Assembly: GCA_003254905.1 (NCBI GenBank)
Contig: QANU01032235.1
Span: forward strand, 24,488-88,487
Reading direction: 5' to 3'
Source: Nissolia schottii
Taxonomy: Eukaryota; Streptophyta; Magnoliopsida; Fabales; Fabaceae
Length of the DNA: 64,000 nt
The position numbers were made by a program, and so were the translations under genes. Positions 1 to 12,896 of the stretch are shown here, one piece after another (the stretch's first letter is position 1; the number at the start of each line of letters is the position of its first letter). A model generated the notes under the pieces. The model did no database searches and had not been told where the DNA came from. It was given only the letters and a program-made list of their open reading frames with translations.

Positions 1-301
1 GACCTTTTGTGTTGCCAACCTATTGTCACAAGCCTATTCTCGCCCTCTTCTCATTCCAAACTTCTGTCTTTAAGTGTGTAGCCATTCAACGCGCGGAATA
101 ATTGACTACGTCCAACATTCAAGTTCCACAAGCCCCCCTCTAGAATTATTCATAATCTTGGCATCCAAAATTATTTATTCTCCTTTTTCATTGCCTCTCT
201 TCCCTCTAAAGTTTACTCACATTGCATGTACTTACGCACCATACACAAAATTGTCAAACGAAACACTTACAGATCATGAGCAAAATTATTGGAGCAAAAT
301 A
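1..301 (+). other. 5' flank of the glutamate receptor-like gene
   Basis: This is upstream sequence of the first gene. A reading frame continuous with the gene extends back to about position 74, but the first ATG in that frame is at 302. The stretch is therefore treated as promoter and 5' UTR. I could not assign a TATA box with confidence. Confidence 0.5.
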
Positions 302-3300
302 ATGAAATTCCATTCAACTAGTCCTCAAGCACTAGCAAGAATTTGGCTCCTCTTCTGTTTACTCATCTCATTTATTCTCATCAATGGCTACCAAGTTGAG
401 GCTACTAATACAGACAACAAAATTATATCAATGGGTGCAATCATTGATGTTAGTTCTCGAATTGGAAAAGAACAGCAAGTAGCCATGGACATTGCAGCTC
501 AAAGTTACAATAACATTTCAAAGACCTACAAACTGGCTCTCTATTTTCAGGACCCCACCAAGGATCCCTTCAGAGCCACCTCCCTTGGTTAGTAGTTTCA
601 AACATTTGCTAAGAAAAGAGATTTAAGATTTTCAATCCTTTTGGTTTAAATTACTTAAATATGTAAATCAATGACCATGGCCCTATTTCTTGCAGCTGAA
701 GAAATGATAAAAAAGCAGGAGGTTCAAGTGATTGTAGGAATGCAAACATGGACAGAAACAGCTTTGGTGGCCGAGCTAGGAAGCCAGAATCAAGTTCCTG
801 TCATATCCTTTGCAGCACCTACCATTACCCCGCCATTGGTGGCGAACCGCTGGCCTTTTTTGGTGAGAATGGCTTACGATGGCACTGCATATGCAAAATG
901 CATTGCAGATCTAGTGCATGCTTATGGTTGGCAAAGAGTAGTAGCCATTTACGAAGATGACACCTATGGTGGAGATAGTGGTATGATAGGGCTGCTATCC
1001 GAGGCCCTCCAAGATGTAGGTTCAGCGATCGAGTACCACTTAGCTCTCCCATCACCTTCTTATTTGGCTGATCCGGGCGAGTTTGTTCGTGGAGAGCTGC
1101 TTAAGTTAATCGAAAATACACAATCTCGGGTATTCATTGTTCTGCAATCATCATTAGAAATGGCGATTTATTTGTTCAGAGAAGCTTCAGAGATGGGACT
1201 TTTGGATAGAGAATCAGCTTGGATCATCCCAGAGAGCATAACTAATTTGCTGGACTCTGTCAATAAGTCGGCTATTTCCTACATGGAAGGAGCTTTGGGA
1301 ATCAAGACCTACTACTCTGAAAATAGCATTGAATATCAAGATTTCGAGGCTCAGTTCCGGAAAACATTTCGGGGCAAGCATCCTGAGGAAGATAACCGCA
1401 ACCCGGGGTTTTATGCTCTTCAAGCATATGATAGCATTAAAATTGTTGCGCAGGCAATAGACAGAATGGCCAGGAGCAATAGCAGTGGCAGAAAGACTTT
1501 ACTAAGAGAAATACAATCTAGCAATTTCCATGGATTGAGTGGAGAAATTCAATTTGAAGCATTGCAGCTCATGCAGAGCCCTACCTTAAGGATTGTAAAT
1601 ATAGATGGGAAGAGTTACAGAGAATTAGACTTTTGGACTCTAGAAAGAGGGTTCATCACTAGCCTCCCTATAGAACAAGATGAAAATAGTGGTTCTAGGA
1701 ACACACAAGGTTTAAGTGGTTTAGTAATTTGGCCAGGTAAATCATGGAGAATTCCAAAGGGCTGGAATCTTCCTACAAAAGAAAATCCAATGAAAATTGC
1801 AGTACCGGGAAGAACTTCGTTTTCCAAGTTTGTCAAGGTTGATTATGGCGAGCATGGGAATCCAAATAAATACAGTGGGTTCTGCATTGAAATCTTTGAC
1901 ATGGTGTTAAAGCTTTTGGAGTATGATCTGCCATATGAGTACTATCCTATCAATGGAACCTACCCTGACCTGGTTCAACTTGTCTATAACAAGGTAACAA
2001 CTTAATACTCGTTATCATGGACACCAATAATTGTTCTGAGCTGAGCTTGACTAGCAAGCAGCAGCACCATTTTCACGTATAGTGTCAAATATGCTTTTCT
2101 TTTGCTCACATTATCAATAGTTATTTCAGTTTGCTGGTCCCACCTTCTACCTCAAGACTTTCCAGGATGTTTCTATTTGCTTGTGTAACTCTAATTTTGT
2201 TTTCTCCTTATGTGGATTAACAGCCCCTTTGTGTGACTACGTCTGTATGATCTTTGACCAAGTTTTCCTTATAATAATCAGCAAAGAAACAAAACATTCA
2301 CTTGTCCTATTGAATCTTGTTAGTTTTGAATATTTGGTACAATCACCCCTTCTACCTTGTTTTGCTTTACTAACTTAGGTAATCTTTTGCTTGTCATGTG
2401 GATAACTTAAAATGATGGAAGACTTATGAGGCTGTTGTTGGGGACATGACCTTGCTATCAGACAGAATGCAGTATGTAGATTTTACAGTGCCATATACAG
2501 AGTCAGGATTGTCAATGGTAGTTCCACAAAAGTCAGAAGACTCAGCATGGATGTTTATGAAGCCCTTCACCTGGCAAATGTGGGCGGTAACTGGCACCAT
2601 CTTGTTTTACACAATGTTGGTAGTGCGGTACCTGGAGCGAGAATCAAATCCAGATTTTCAAGGCAATTGGAAAAGTCAACTAAGCACTGCTCTTTGGTTT
2701 ACCTTCTCCTCTTTATTCTTTGCCCATAGTGAGTATTAATCATTCAATCATATACCTCAATTAATATTAGCATTAATTAAGCATGCTGTGGAAAACAATC
2801 AGGGTAGGAATTTGGCGTAGAAAAAAGAACACAAGTCTTCCATCATTTTAATTAATCCAACATAGGAATTTGGCGTAATAAATGTGAATTCAACTCAACC
2901 AATGCTAATGGTTTCATTATGCAGAGGAGAACGTGCATAGCAACTTAAGTCGCGTGGTGATGGTATCATGGCTCTTTCTAGTTTTGATTCTTAACTCAAG
3001 CTATACTGCTAGTCTTTCTTCAATGCTCACAGTTCAACAACTGCAACCAAATGTCACAGACATTGAGTCGCTGAAGAAGAACAACATGAAAATTGGTTGT
3101 GATGGAGATTCTTTTGTTAGGACATACCTAGAGACAGTGGAAAGGTTTAGGCCAGAAAACATCATAAACATTAGTAGTGAATACAGTTATGTGGATCAAT
3201 TCAAAAACTACACTATAGCAGCTGCTTTTCTTGAACTCCCTTATGAAAAAGTATACATCAGTAAATACTGCAAGGGGTACTCTGGCTCCACACCTAGCAC

Positions 3301-3953
3301 CAGATTTGGAGGACTAGGATTTGTAAGTGACAGTGTAATTCTTCTAGAAACTAAAAATCATTTGTTGAACTTCTGTATTCTATTTAACTTAGCTTTCCCT
3401 ATCAAATATCAATCACATGATGCAGATGTTCCAGAAAGGCTCCCCAGTGGCCAGAGACGTTTCTAAAGCTATATTGCAGCTCTTGGAGCTGGGAGAAATG
3501 AAAAGGTTGGAAGAGAAATGGTTGAGCCCGCCAAACCAGTGCTCAAACAACTTGACCCCAAATAATACAGAAAGTTTGAAGCTTGCAAGCTTCTGGGTTC
3601 TGTATGTGATATCTGGAGCAACTTCCACCATTTGTTTTCTACTTCATACCATCAATTCACTAAAATCTAGTCAAACAGCTCAAAATGAGGCACAAGAAGG
3701 GAATGGCACCCAATATGATGAGAGCCCTTGGATAAGGGCAGTAAAATTAGCTAAGCGGATTTATAGCAGAAGACATACTAAAGAGTGTGAGGCACAGGAA
3801 GATGTTACTGAATTTTCTTCTGGATGGGATTATACCAGTACCACCGCTACCCCAGAGCACCACCATGCAATGGCTTCTCAGTTACCAGAAATCATTATGA
3901 TCCCTTCTTCCCCTCCAACACAAACACAAACGACAACTCCTGACCATAGTTGA
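302..3953 (+). CDS. Glutamate receptor-like (GLR) cation channel, clade 2-like
   Basis: This is a predicted ligand-gated, calcium-permeable cation channel of the plant ionotropic glutamate receptor family. I rebuilt five exons: 302-587, 696-1993, 2422-2728, 2925-3322 and 3426-3953, giving about 938 residues, the usual length for the family. The start is the first ATG in frame and gives a hydrophobic signal peptide (residues ~13-30). An amino-terminal ligand-binding-like domain (~residues 40-400) is followed by a glutamate-binding S1 lobe. M1 (starting PFTWQMWAV) lies at ~576-600 and the pore loop ([15 protein letters not shown]) at ~616-630. M3 carries the hallmark [10 protein letters not shown] at ~656-665. 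S2 includes [15 protein letters not shown], and M4 is at ~815-838, with a cytosolic tail. The first-exon and M3 intron positions fit plant GLRs. The acceptor of exon 3 is purine-rich but keeps the frame. Subclade assignment comes from sequence feel only. Confidence 0.93.
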
Positions 3954-4781
3954 TGACAACTAGGAAATACAACTAAATACAACTAGCTATAAGCTTTTTC
4001 ATCCGACCTTCTAGCCTGAAAGGTCAATATGTGAAGGAAGGAAGCATGTATATAAGGTCAATATGTGAAGGAAGGAAACATGTATATATGGTATGCACTA
4101 GATTTCATATATTTATTCGCCTGTTTCCATTCCTTGGCAATCAGCTATTTGAAGAGTTCTAGATTTTACTTAGAAGGACAAGAATCTTCGGTGCTTGCAA
4201 TGCTGTTCTTGACTGAAAAGCGTAACATATATACTCCATTACTTTTTAATTAATCTATCCTCTTATTGTGGACAAAAGGGTACACATGTTAATGTTTTCT
4301 TTGAAAGTTAGAACCACAAACACCCAAAAAAAACTCAACCAAAATTTTATCGTACTATAAAACATAGGAACTAACGTATTATATGAACCTTGAAAATTGC
4401 TTAATTGTAATAGTAGGGAGAGGAAGCGTTCCAATTGACGCTGCCAGTAGCACTTGTACTACACAACCTAACCATTTTAATTTCAGAAGTCAGACATGGT
4501 CTTCACATAAATTGTTAACAAATTACATGCATACATACCAAAGGGCATAAGAAGTTCCGTCAACTGGCCGTCATCTGCTGCTTGCATCAAATGGATTTGG
4601 AAAATGATCAACAACTCAGCATTCCACATAACTAGCTTCGCAAAAGTACAATTAAATGTATACTATCATCGTCTTCTATAATCAAAACTTTCCGACAAAG
4701 AATTTTAGTACATTTAACAGGTCCTATTCGTTTCTAGTAGTCTCCGGAAATCAGATTTGGTCTTAAATCACTGCAACAAAG
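3954..4781. other. Convergent intergenic region (3' ends of GLR and API5 genes)
   Basis: This tail-to-tail spacer holds the 3' UTRs of both flanking genes. It contains a direct duplication of about 36 bp (4019-4089) that begins with AAGGTCAATATGTGAAGG. I see no other gene in it. Confidence 0.6.
4019..4089. repeat. 36-bp tandem duplication
   Basis: Two nearly identical copies of a 36-bp unit lie head to tail, each beginning AAGGTCAATATGTGAAGG and ending in CATGTATATA. They sit in the probable 3' UTR of the GLR gene. Confidence 0.8.
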
Positions 4782-7700
4782 TTACCGATACCCTCTTCCT
4801 CTGCCACGACCACGACCACCCCAGCCCCTTCCTCTACCTCTTGCACCGCCTCTTCCACCACCAGATAATCCTTCCAGCGCTCTATTGACAAGTTGGTTTT
4901 GCAAACCACCAGCACCTCGACCCTTCTTTGATGCAATATTGTTGGACCCATTGGTAGCACTAGCAGGCCGTTTTGCCCTAAATTTCAATAGATAGGTCGG
5001 TCAACTTCAATTATTTCTCTTGAACCAATCCATGAGATCTTTAAGAAACAAACTTTGTATCTAAACTGTAAATGAGGGCTAAAGATTAAAAGAGTAAAAT
5101 TATCATTAAAAGAACAGAAAAAGATACTATACCCAGCAGCTGGTGTAGTAGATGATGCAGGTTTTGTTGCCTCTTTCCATGAAAGATTGATTCGCTTATC
5201 TCCAATAAAAGAAGGCACTTTAGCATGTAATGGCTGGCACACAAAACAATTAATTAAATAATTAAATAATAATTAATTTAAAAATCATGTAAGCAAGAAC
5301 TAATTTGCCTATTGCTGGAGTCTAGAAGTAGTTGCATCCCTCTTACCTTTGTCATGGTCAAAATGTTATTGCAGGTCCGCAACCCAGTTGTAGCATTCTG
5401 TTTTTTAGTTTTCTGCATCATCATGTTAAAATGTAAGCGCAAAATACAAGAGAAAGGAAATACAAAAACTTCCAAACCACAACATAAAACTCACAATTTT
5501 TTCCTTTTCTTCATCAGTTTTAGCATCTGCCATAGATTTGTTGTTTTCAGCCATTCCTTGAGTTAATTTCTTAATTGTAGCCCGGGTGAACTCCTCAACA
5601 TTATTCAATCTGCAAAAGAAAATTAACCAAAAATGTGATCAGAAAACCACCCAAAAAAAAAAAAAAAACTAAAACATCACCACACAAAATGTATACAAAA
5701 GGAGCAAAAATGGCAAAATAATGGAAAGCTTAACTACTAGACTGTCAAGAAAAAGACTGACCAGTAACTGAGAACTTACAATATAAAGTTTGTTTATTAC
5801 TGAAACTCTGCGAAAGCCTCTTAATCTTAAAATCTTAACAACACCCTACTGCCCAATACACTACTAATGTCATAATTCATAAAAATCTATTCCCACCTTT
5901 GCATATTAATTGTCCATTTGGACTTTTTTAGTTCATCCTTAACTTAATGTATCTAGATACAAATTATATCTAGATACATTGATTAAAGATGAACCAAAAA
6001 ATCAAATGGTCACTTATTATGAAAGAGAGGGAGTGTTAGATATGAAATTAACTTTGGTCCCAATTGACACTCGACTAACAATAACTCAAGTTTGCATGGT
6101 GCACAAATTTACGTCTTAAGGGTTGGACAAATGAGAAGTATGATCAATAAAAAAGAGAGAGAGAATTCAGAGACACAGACATCCAGAACATTGGGGGTTA
6201 GACATGGCAGACACCAGTAATTGTGATGACAATTTAGGCAAGGAGAAAGCATGAATTTTCAAAAGGAGTCAAGCTAATCTCCTGTGTTCCCAAGTAGTAT
6301 GTAGAAGAAGAAAGAAAAAGCCAGGTGACAAATCCAACAGAAAATAAAAAGGATTACACACTACACAGATGAAATACACAGGATAGACAATTGGAAATGA
6401 CTTTTTTTAATCAAATTGAAAGGAAACTTACAGGAATAAATACAAACGAGGATATAATATATGCAAGGACATCTGACACGCAGACCATATAATGTCTTAA
6501 CAAACTATTGTTCAACCATAAATTTTCAAGTTGTCCACCTCAATGGAACTATATCATTGGAGTGGCTACATATCCAAGAATATTGGGTAGAAATTGCAGA
6601 GGCGATCTTTGTACATTTTAGAGATTAATATAGTCATTACTTTATAAGCTTTTGAAAGTGACGGTTCTTGAAATGGTAAGAGAAATATCTACCGATACAT
6701 ATGAGCATAAGCTAAATAATCTTAAATAAAAACCAAAGAAAAGGTGAATTCTTTATTGTAAACAATTTATCGGAAGATAGATGTAATCATGATACCTCTC
6801 TGTAAAATCTTTGTAATGCTCTGAAAAGTCTTCTCCAAGCCTATCAGATGGCTGGCCAGTAACAATCTTGTAGCCGCATAAACTATTTGTAGCATTCGGA
6901 ACCTACATTGCAAGCAAGTTCAGTTCGGCATTGCACATAAGGTATCCACACAATATTATGATTTTTTCTTAAAGAATAAACAAAGGCAATACCTTGTGAG
7001 CTAGATGATGAAAGGTGTACAACAAGCACTCAACATATGTAAAGTTCATCTCCTCTCCAGTCTTCTTCCAAGTCATGTATTTCTGAAAAGAGAAAACCAG
7101 CTTAGTAGGAAAGAAACAAAGATGAAAACAAACCATTTTAGTAAATATCAAGTAAATTGATATATTGATCCCTGAGAGGTTCACATTGATTTAATCCTCC
7201 AAAGATTTTCTGATAGAAAATCCATCAAAGATTATTCACAAAAGTTAACTATAACACCCATAAATTTGACACAATAGAGAATGTGCTCAAAGCTTTGGGT
7301 TTATGTTAACTTCATCCGCGAAGGACATGGTTGATCAGAATAGGAGAATTTGATGCAAAGAAATAGAGGGACTAAATGTAAATACAATCTTTTGGCGATC
7401 AAACATCAAGACATTCATAAATATAATGGCATAGATAATGAAAAGTAACAGCTGAAATTTGCAGATAAATTATAACTCAATAATATTGATTACAGATCCC
7501 ACATTAGCAGGTTAAAAATGTGCTTGCACCTTACATATAACAGCATAAACTAGAACCAGTAAACAAAAATGGCTATATTTTTATAGCAGAAAACAGTGCT
7601 ATATCCAAAACATTGATATATGCCAATTATGTCATTTTTCAACCAAGGTATACCTTCAACAACTGAACAATAGAAGGAAGCATTTGGCGAGATTCTTGTG

Positions 7701-10700
7701 GTGTTGTGTAAGGTGAAAATTCTGCAAGGCTTCTGAGCAAATCTACTTTCCGTTCTCCAGGAAGCTGAGAGACAATAAAACATTATAAAACAACTGATAG
7801 ACATAGGTTCTTGTTTTCCCAACTGAATTAACTAAAGCATTACCTGGTCAAAAACAGGTATTATGTACTTGTTTATATAGTTGAGAAACTTGCTGCTAGA
7901 TGCACCCCTCTGCCAGAAAGAAAAATGAAAATTGAGTTGGTTTAAGAAAAACTAAACTGGAAACAACACTGAAAAGGATAAACAGTTAATGTTGTAAACA
8001 CTCCTTACCACAACAAATGGAAGAGCCATGTGAAGGCATGATATGAGCCTGTCAATATGATCTGCATCTGAAACCTAAAAATTAAAATATAAGGAAACCA
8101 CATTATGAGACCAACAACTGATAATATTACTCACAGAACTACAACTTAAATCTGCAAGTATTGAAGCCTTTAAAAAAAAATCTTATATTACACATTCTTT
8201 TCGTATGTGTGCAACACTTTAACTGATTTTTTTAGGGAAAGAGGTATTACATTGAACTGTGCATCTAAATCAGCTTGCCCTTCAATGATTCCAATCAGTT
8301 CTTTCATCCGCTCAGGTGGAGCCTTCTCTCCAAATAGGCTCAAGCTCTTCAGGAAGTCCATGAACATTCTAAATTCAATACCGGTTACATCTTCTAAACT
8401 CTGAAGAAATGAACATCCATTAATATCCGAATATTTTATAAGTTACAACACTGAGAAATAGAGAACTTAACTGAAACAACAAAAATAATGAGTCAAAGTA
8501 ATTGTGAATACCTTTTTTATGAGATCAGTAATGTGCCTTTCCATTTCTTCTTGGGGCTTCAGAAGTTCAGCTTTGATAGGGAAAACCTAAGCAAATATAT
8601 TTGGTATTCAGTATTGGCTTCTATTTTAATGATGAAACAAAATATAAGAGCCATTATAATCAAACATTTGTCTGCTTACCTTATCTCGAACAAAGTTTAT
8701 AACCTTCTCACGAGTAACTTCATCTGCACTTGGCTCTTCAACACTCCCAATGTGCTTAAATAAAGCTGTCAAAGAAACTGCATTGACAATTATAAGAGAG
8801 AGACCAAAACAGCACTAATTATAAATGTTTATAAACTATAAAGTACATTACGTGATTATTGGCCTAATATTAACTATTAAGCGTTCAAATGTGCTATCTA
8901 AAAACAAAGCCAAGAAATTTTTTCCGTAACTGTACCATTAAAAGCAATAAACCTATATCTGCACCATCACTTTGCCATGCAACACTAGCAAAATCATTGG
9001 AGGTTTGCAATTAATTGCATCCTCTCTATCTGAGTACAAATATTTCGAGATTAATTACCACATAAAGGCTCCTCACCAATCTTAACAAGATACAGAAGAA
9101 ACACTTCCTTATTTCAAACATGAAAAACTATTCAGCCCAACATCATGAGGACTCCAGCCCATTGCAAAACCAATATTTTCAAAGGAAAGCATTTCTTATT
9201 CATAAATATACGTGTTACATCCATTATTTAGGTGTTAGATAAAAGTAGTGTTCGATTGGCCTTTTCTTTTTGTTTTATATAGACGATAAGGTTTGACATG
9301 GATCTGTGTTGTGAGGACTTGGTTGTGGCATTCAGATAATAATGTTGGCTAGTATTATTGCGACAGCAAGGAAAAATTTTCAGTTTGAGTAAAACAAATG
9401 AACCACCATCTTAAGAAGAAGTTTATATGATAATGAAGATCAAAACACCAAAAACGGGTTCTCAAATTGAAGCTTAAGTAGATTACTACCAGCTAACAGT
9501 TATGGGCCCTAAGATTGGTATTTGGTCATACATTTCTACTTATGTTACTCATTAATGTACATGCAACCCAGCAATCATCATACTATGCAACACCCAGAAT
9601 TAGAAGCAAGTTATTTTTGATTTAGTGTAGCATGAATACTAATGCTTTAGCATTAATGGATTGGAGGTCCTTAATAAAACTTGAATTATTTAACTACCAT
9701 AATATTTTCTAACAAAGATATTTTTGCTTAACATAAAAACATATCAAAATACCTTTCACGTCCTGCCTCAGCAGAGACATAAGAGCCTTGTGTACAGCAT
9801 CACGCTCCACAAATTCCTCTAAAAGCATCAATCAATAAAAAAGAACACCATCAGAATTTTAATCATAGCCAATTTCTCAAGAATCCTAAACCTTCAAAGA
9901 CTGCAACTTACCAGCCCCAAGAATTTGCACTAGAATATCAACCATCTTGCCAATATTTTCGGGTGTATCCTTGCAGAAAAGAGGCAGTCCTCTAATTGCT
10001 TGCACCCGAACCTGTACAGCAGGAGATAAACACCAACGAGGGAAGTCAAACCTCAGCACATTCAGATTTCACCGATAAAACACAGAGAAAACCTAGCAAC
10101 CTAGGTCCGACTATATAAGCATATTTCTGTGCCCCCTTCTCCATACTCCATTTAATTTCATATCATAAATGGTATTGTTTTCTTCCTTCGAACACTTGGA
10201 GAGAGAAGAAATAAAGTAAGAAAGACATTAATGATGTTATGACAGCTTAACGACACAAGTAAGGAAAGATTCAACCGCAAAATACAATGTACCGCGCAAT
10301 TTATTTCCATTCCGAACTGACAGGACACCAATTTTCCTTAGCCACGAAAATAAGTAAATAAATAAATAGAAAAGAGAGGAGAAATTCATATATGGTAATA
10401 TAGTGCCATGCTGGATATTCAACATCCGCCTTGAGAGTATAGCTTGAAGCTGAGATGTCTTCCTCTCTAAGTGGTTAGGAACATATCCAGCATGACATCA
10501 CACAAGCTTTTCACGAAAAAGAGAGATACACAACTGACCCCGAGTTCTTCAGCCTCCACCAAATCGAGATGGGCGTAGAGGGCGGTGGCAGAGAGGTCAG
10601 GGAAGAACTTGTAGAACCTCGGAATGAGCTGCGCAGCTAGCTGCTTGGCCTTAACGCTCGCCTTGGCTGCATCTATAATACCCTGGTAATCCTTCACATG

Positions 10701-10932
10701 CTGCAAAACCATCACGCAACATAACCCAAAAAAAAAAAAAAACACAATTCAAAAGGCGAGCATCACAACCTAAAACCCTAAGAATTAAAAATGGAACGAA
10801 AGTGAAATTCGGTGTTGTAGTTGAGAGAGAGAGAGGGGGGTTGACCTGAGACTTATCGGTGGCACTGTTGAGTTGCTCGCCGTACTCGTAGAGCTTCTCG
10901 ATGTAAGCAGCCTCTTCGGAAGGGTCAGTCAT
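4782..10932 (-). CDS. API5: API5 (apoptosis inhibitor 5)-like protein with RGG tail
   Basis: This is a homologue of API5/AAC-11, a nuclear HEAT-repeat scaffold. In animals API5 suppresses apoptosis; in rice an API5 homologue is needed for tapetal cell death. I rebuilt sixteen exons: 10846-10932, 10539-10700, 9912-10011, 9753-9818, 8680-8777, 8512-8586, 8251-8400, 8009-8074, 7844-7909, 7654-7764, 6993-7082, 6796-6902, 5495-5609, 5347-5412, 5133-5233 and 4782-4977. They join in frame to about 551 residues, close to the length of plant API5. Recognisable blocks are KAKQLAAQLIPRFYKFFPDL, HLDLVEAEELGVRVQAIRGL and FTYVECLLYTFHHLAHK. A lysine-rich stretch precedes the tail, and the last ~30 residues are a Gly/Arg repeat (GGRGGARGRGRGWGGRGRGR) typical of RNA binding. 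Intron 4, between 8778 and 9752, is about 1 kb and shows nothing recognisable. Confidence 0.93.
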
Positions 10933-12896
10933 TAGGGAGGGTCTGCGATTGAAATCAAAATTGGACGAATCGAAGGGTTTGGAAGAGAGTTTAGGTTTTT
11001 GAGTGTAGCACTTACACTCACTCTCCGTTACTTAACTTGAGGGAAGAAGAAAGAGTAACTGTAGTACTGACCTGAACCAAAAAATAAAAACAAGGGTTAA
11101 AGTGAGAGTGTAGAGTTGGGATTGGGATTCAGTGAATGAAGGCCGAGTTTCGGCTTAAGCGCGCCTTATATATCTCTTCCCGCAGCGAAACCCAACTTTT
11201 CTCCACCTGGATATCGACGACAGGTCGTTCTTGCTACTCTGCCGTAAACGGCAACACAACCCTCATAAAATCTTTGGAGAAGAAGCCACCCTTTTCCTCT
11301 AATAAATAAATGTCTTTTTTTTTTTTTTTTTTTTTTTCGAATGTATATGGGCTAAGTGGCTCCAAGGCAAAAACTGAACCTATTCTGACAATATATATTA
11401 CATGAGTGAAAATAAAAGATAGTATTTTACCTTAATCATAATTTGTTTTAATATTTGCTTCATATTTTTTTTTAAAAAAAAACTTTTCCTTTATTTCTGT
11501 ATTTTTCTCTTTTTTTCTTTTAATTAAAAGTATGAATAAACAATCTTAAAAAAAAAAAATAAGTTCATAAACCGCTACTATTAAGAAAAGCAATGCTTAC
11601 CAATTGAACCAACCCCTGTTGATAAGCACTAACGTAATTATTGCTTAATGTCGTGAAAGCATTTTCGTTAAAACGGCATTCAAATTAGATTATATCGTGG
11701 GTAAATTTACTTGTGTTTTGTAAAATAGTAATAGTTTTTATATCTCTCACTTCCCTTAATTATAGTAAATCACGTGAATGGTTTTTTAACACCTTCGTTA
11801 TAATTCAACGAACACGTTTTCGGGCCATCAAGCACTAACGTTCCTAAAACAGGACATGAAAAGAAAAAGCTATAGAGAAACGATTTCCTTTTGTAAGTTT
11901 TTTCCCCTCTCTCTCTCTTCAATTTCATAACCTCCCACCCTTGATGTTAATTTGAGGTAATAATGCGCAAACTGTTCTCTTAAAGAAAGAATTAAGATTT
12001 AAACTCTATAACTAACAATTAGAGACTCTTAATTACCATACTACTTAAAGAGTTGATTTGGCCTTACCAAATTGATGAGGGTTGAATAATGAGTCAAACA
12101 AGTAAAGCAATTCCAACATGGACGAACAGCCTCAAATCTCCTCAAAGAACCATCAAGCATTGACCTATTACTGGTAGCTATGATAACTATATGTGTAAGA
12201 CCCACGATACGTCAAACACAAAGTCAATTGGTAACACGAGTGCTTATAAACCAATAGAGTGGTGATTATATCGGACACCAAAATAAAGGAGCTGGACTAC
12301 AATATAATGTTAAATATGAGGTATGAAGGTACACACATAATACCAAATAACATACAAGAAAGAAATATTAAACAACAATTCTACTATTGATCCATTATTT
12401 AATTTCTTCATCAATTCAATGGCTAGGAAGACTTTCAAAACCTTGTCCTGGCATACAAGACTTGTTAAATTGCTTTAGTAAACAGTTAACAGAAAACAGA
12501 TTGTTCATCTCATGACATGTCCGCATGTTACAATAATGTTGTACATTTTCAGGCAAAGTTCTAATCCAAGATCTCTTTATTGTAACTAGATATGTTTCAG
12601 CAAGAAAGAAAGGAGAAAAAAATACTGCATTTGGGGCTACAATTGAAAGATCACTCCAAGTCCATTCCTAATCCACAAACAAACAACAATTGGATGTCAA
12701 GATGTTTTTGTAAAAATAAAACTCTCCTCTAACTAACGCATGAGACATTCCCTTTACGTTTCCTCCATTTCGCCGTAGGCTGCAGAAAGACAGCTCCATA
12801 GTTAGGTCCCTTCGGAACTTCATTACCCTTGCACGAATCAACCCTTCTACTTTTGCTTTACTGCTGTATTTTAGTACTCTGTCCAATTAAAAATGG
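10933..12896. other. Intergenic region upstream of API5 and downstream of ATP11 gene
   Basis: The part next to 10933 should hold the 5' UTR and promoter of the API5 gene, including a run of about 23 T residues near 11315. The rest is AT-rich. A small reading frame on the minus strand at 12668-12886 looks like a chance frame in the 3' UTR of the ATP11 gene. I recognise no gene or complete element here. Confidence 0.5.

Noticed and set aside
12668-12886. 72-residue minus-strand ORF after the ATP11 stop
   Set aside because: It lies directly downstream of the ATP11 stop codon in the expected 3' UTR and has no recognisable domain.
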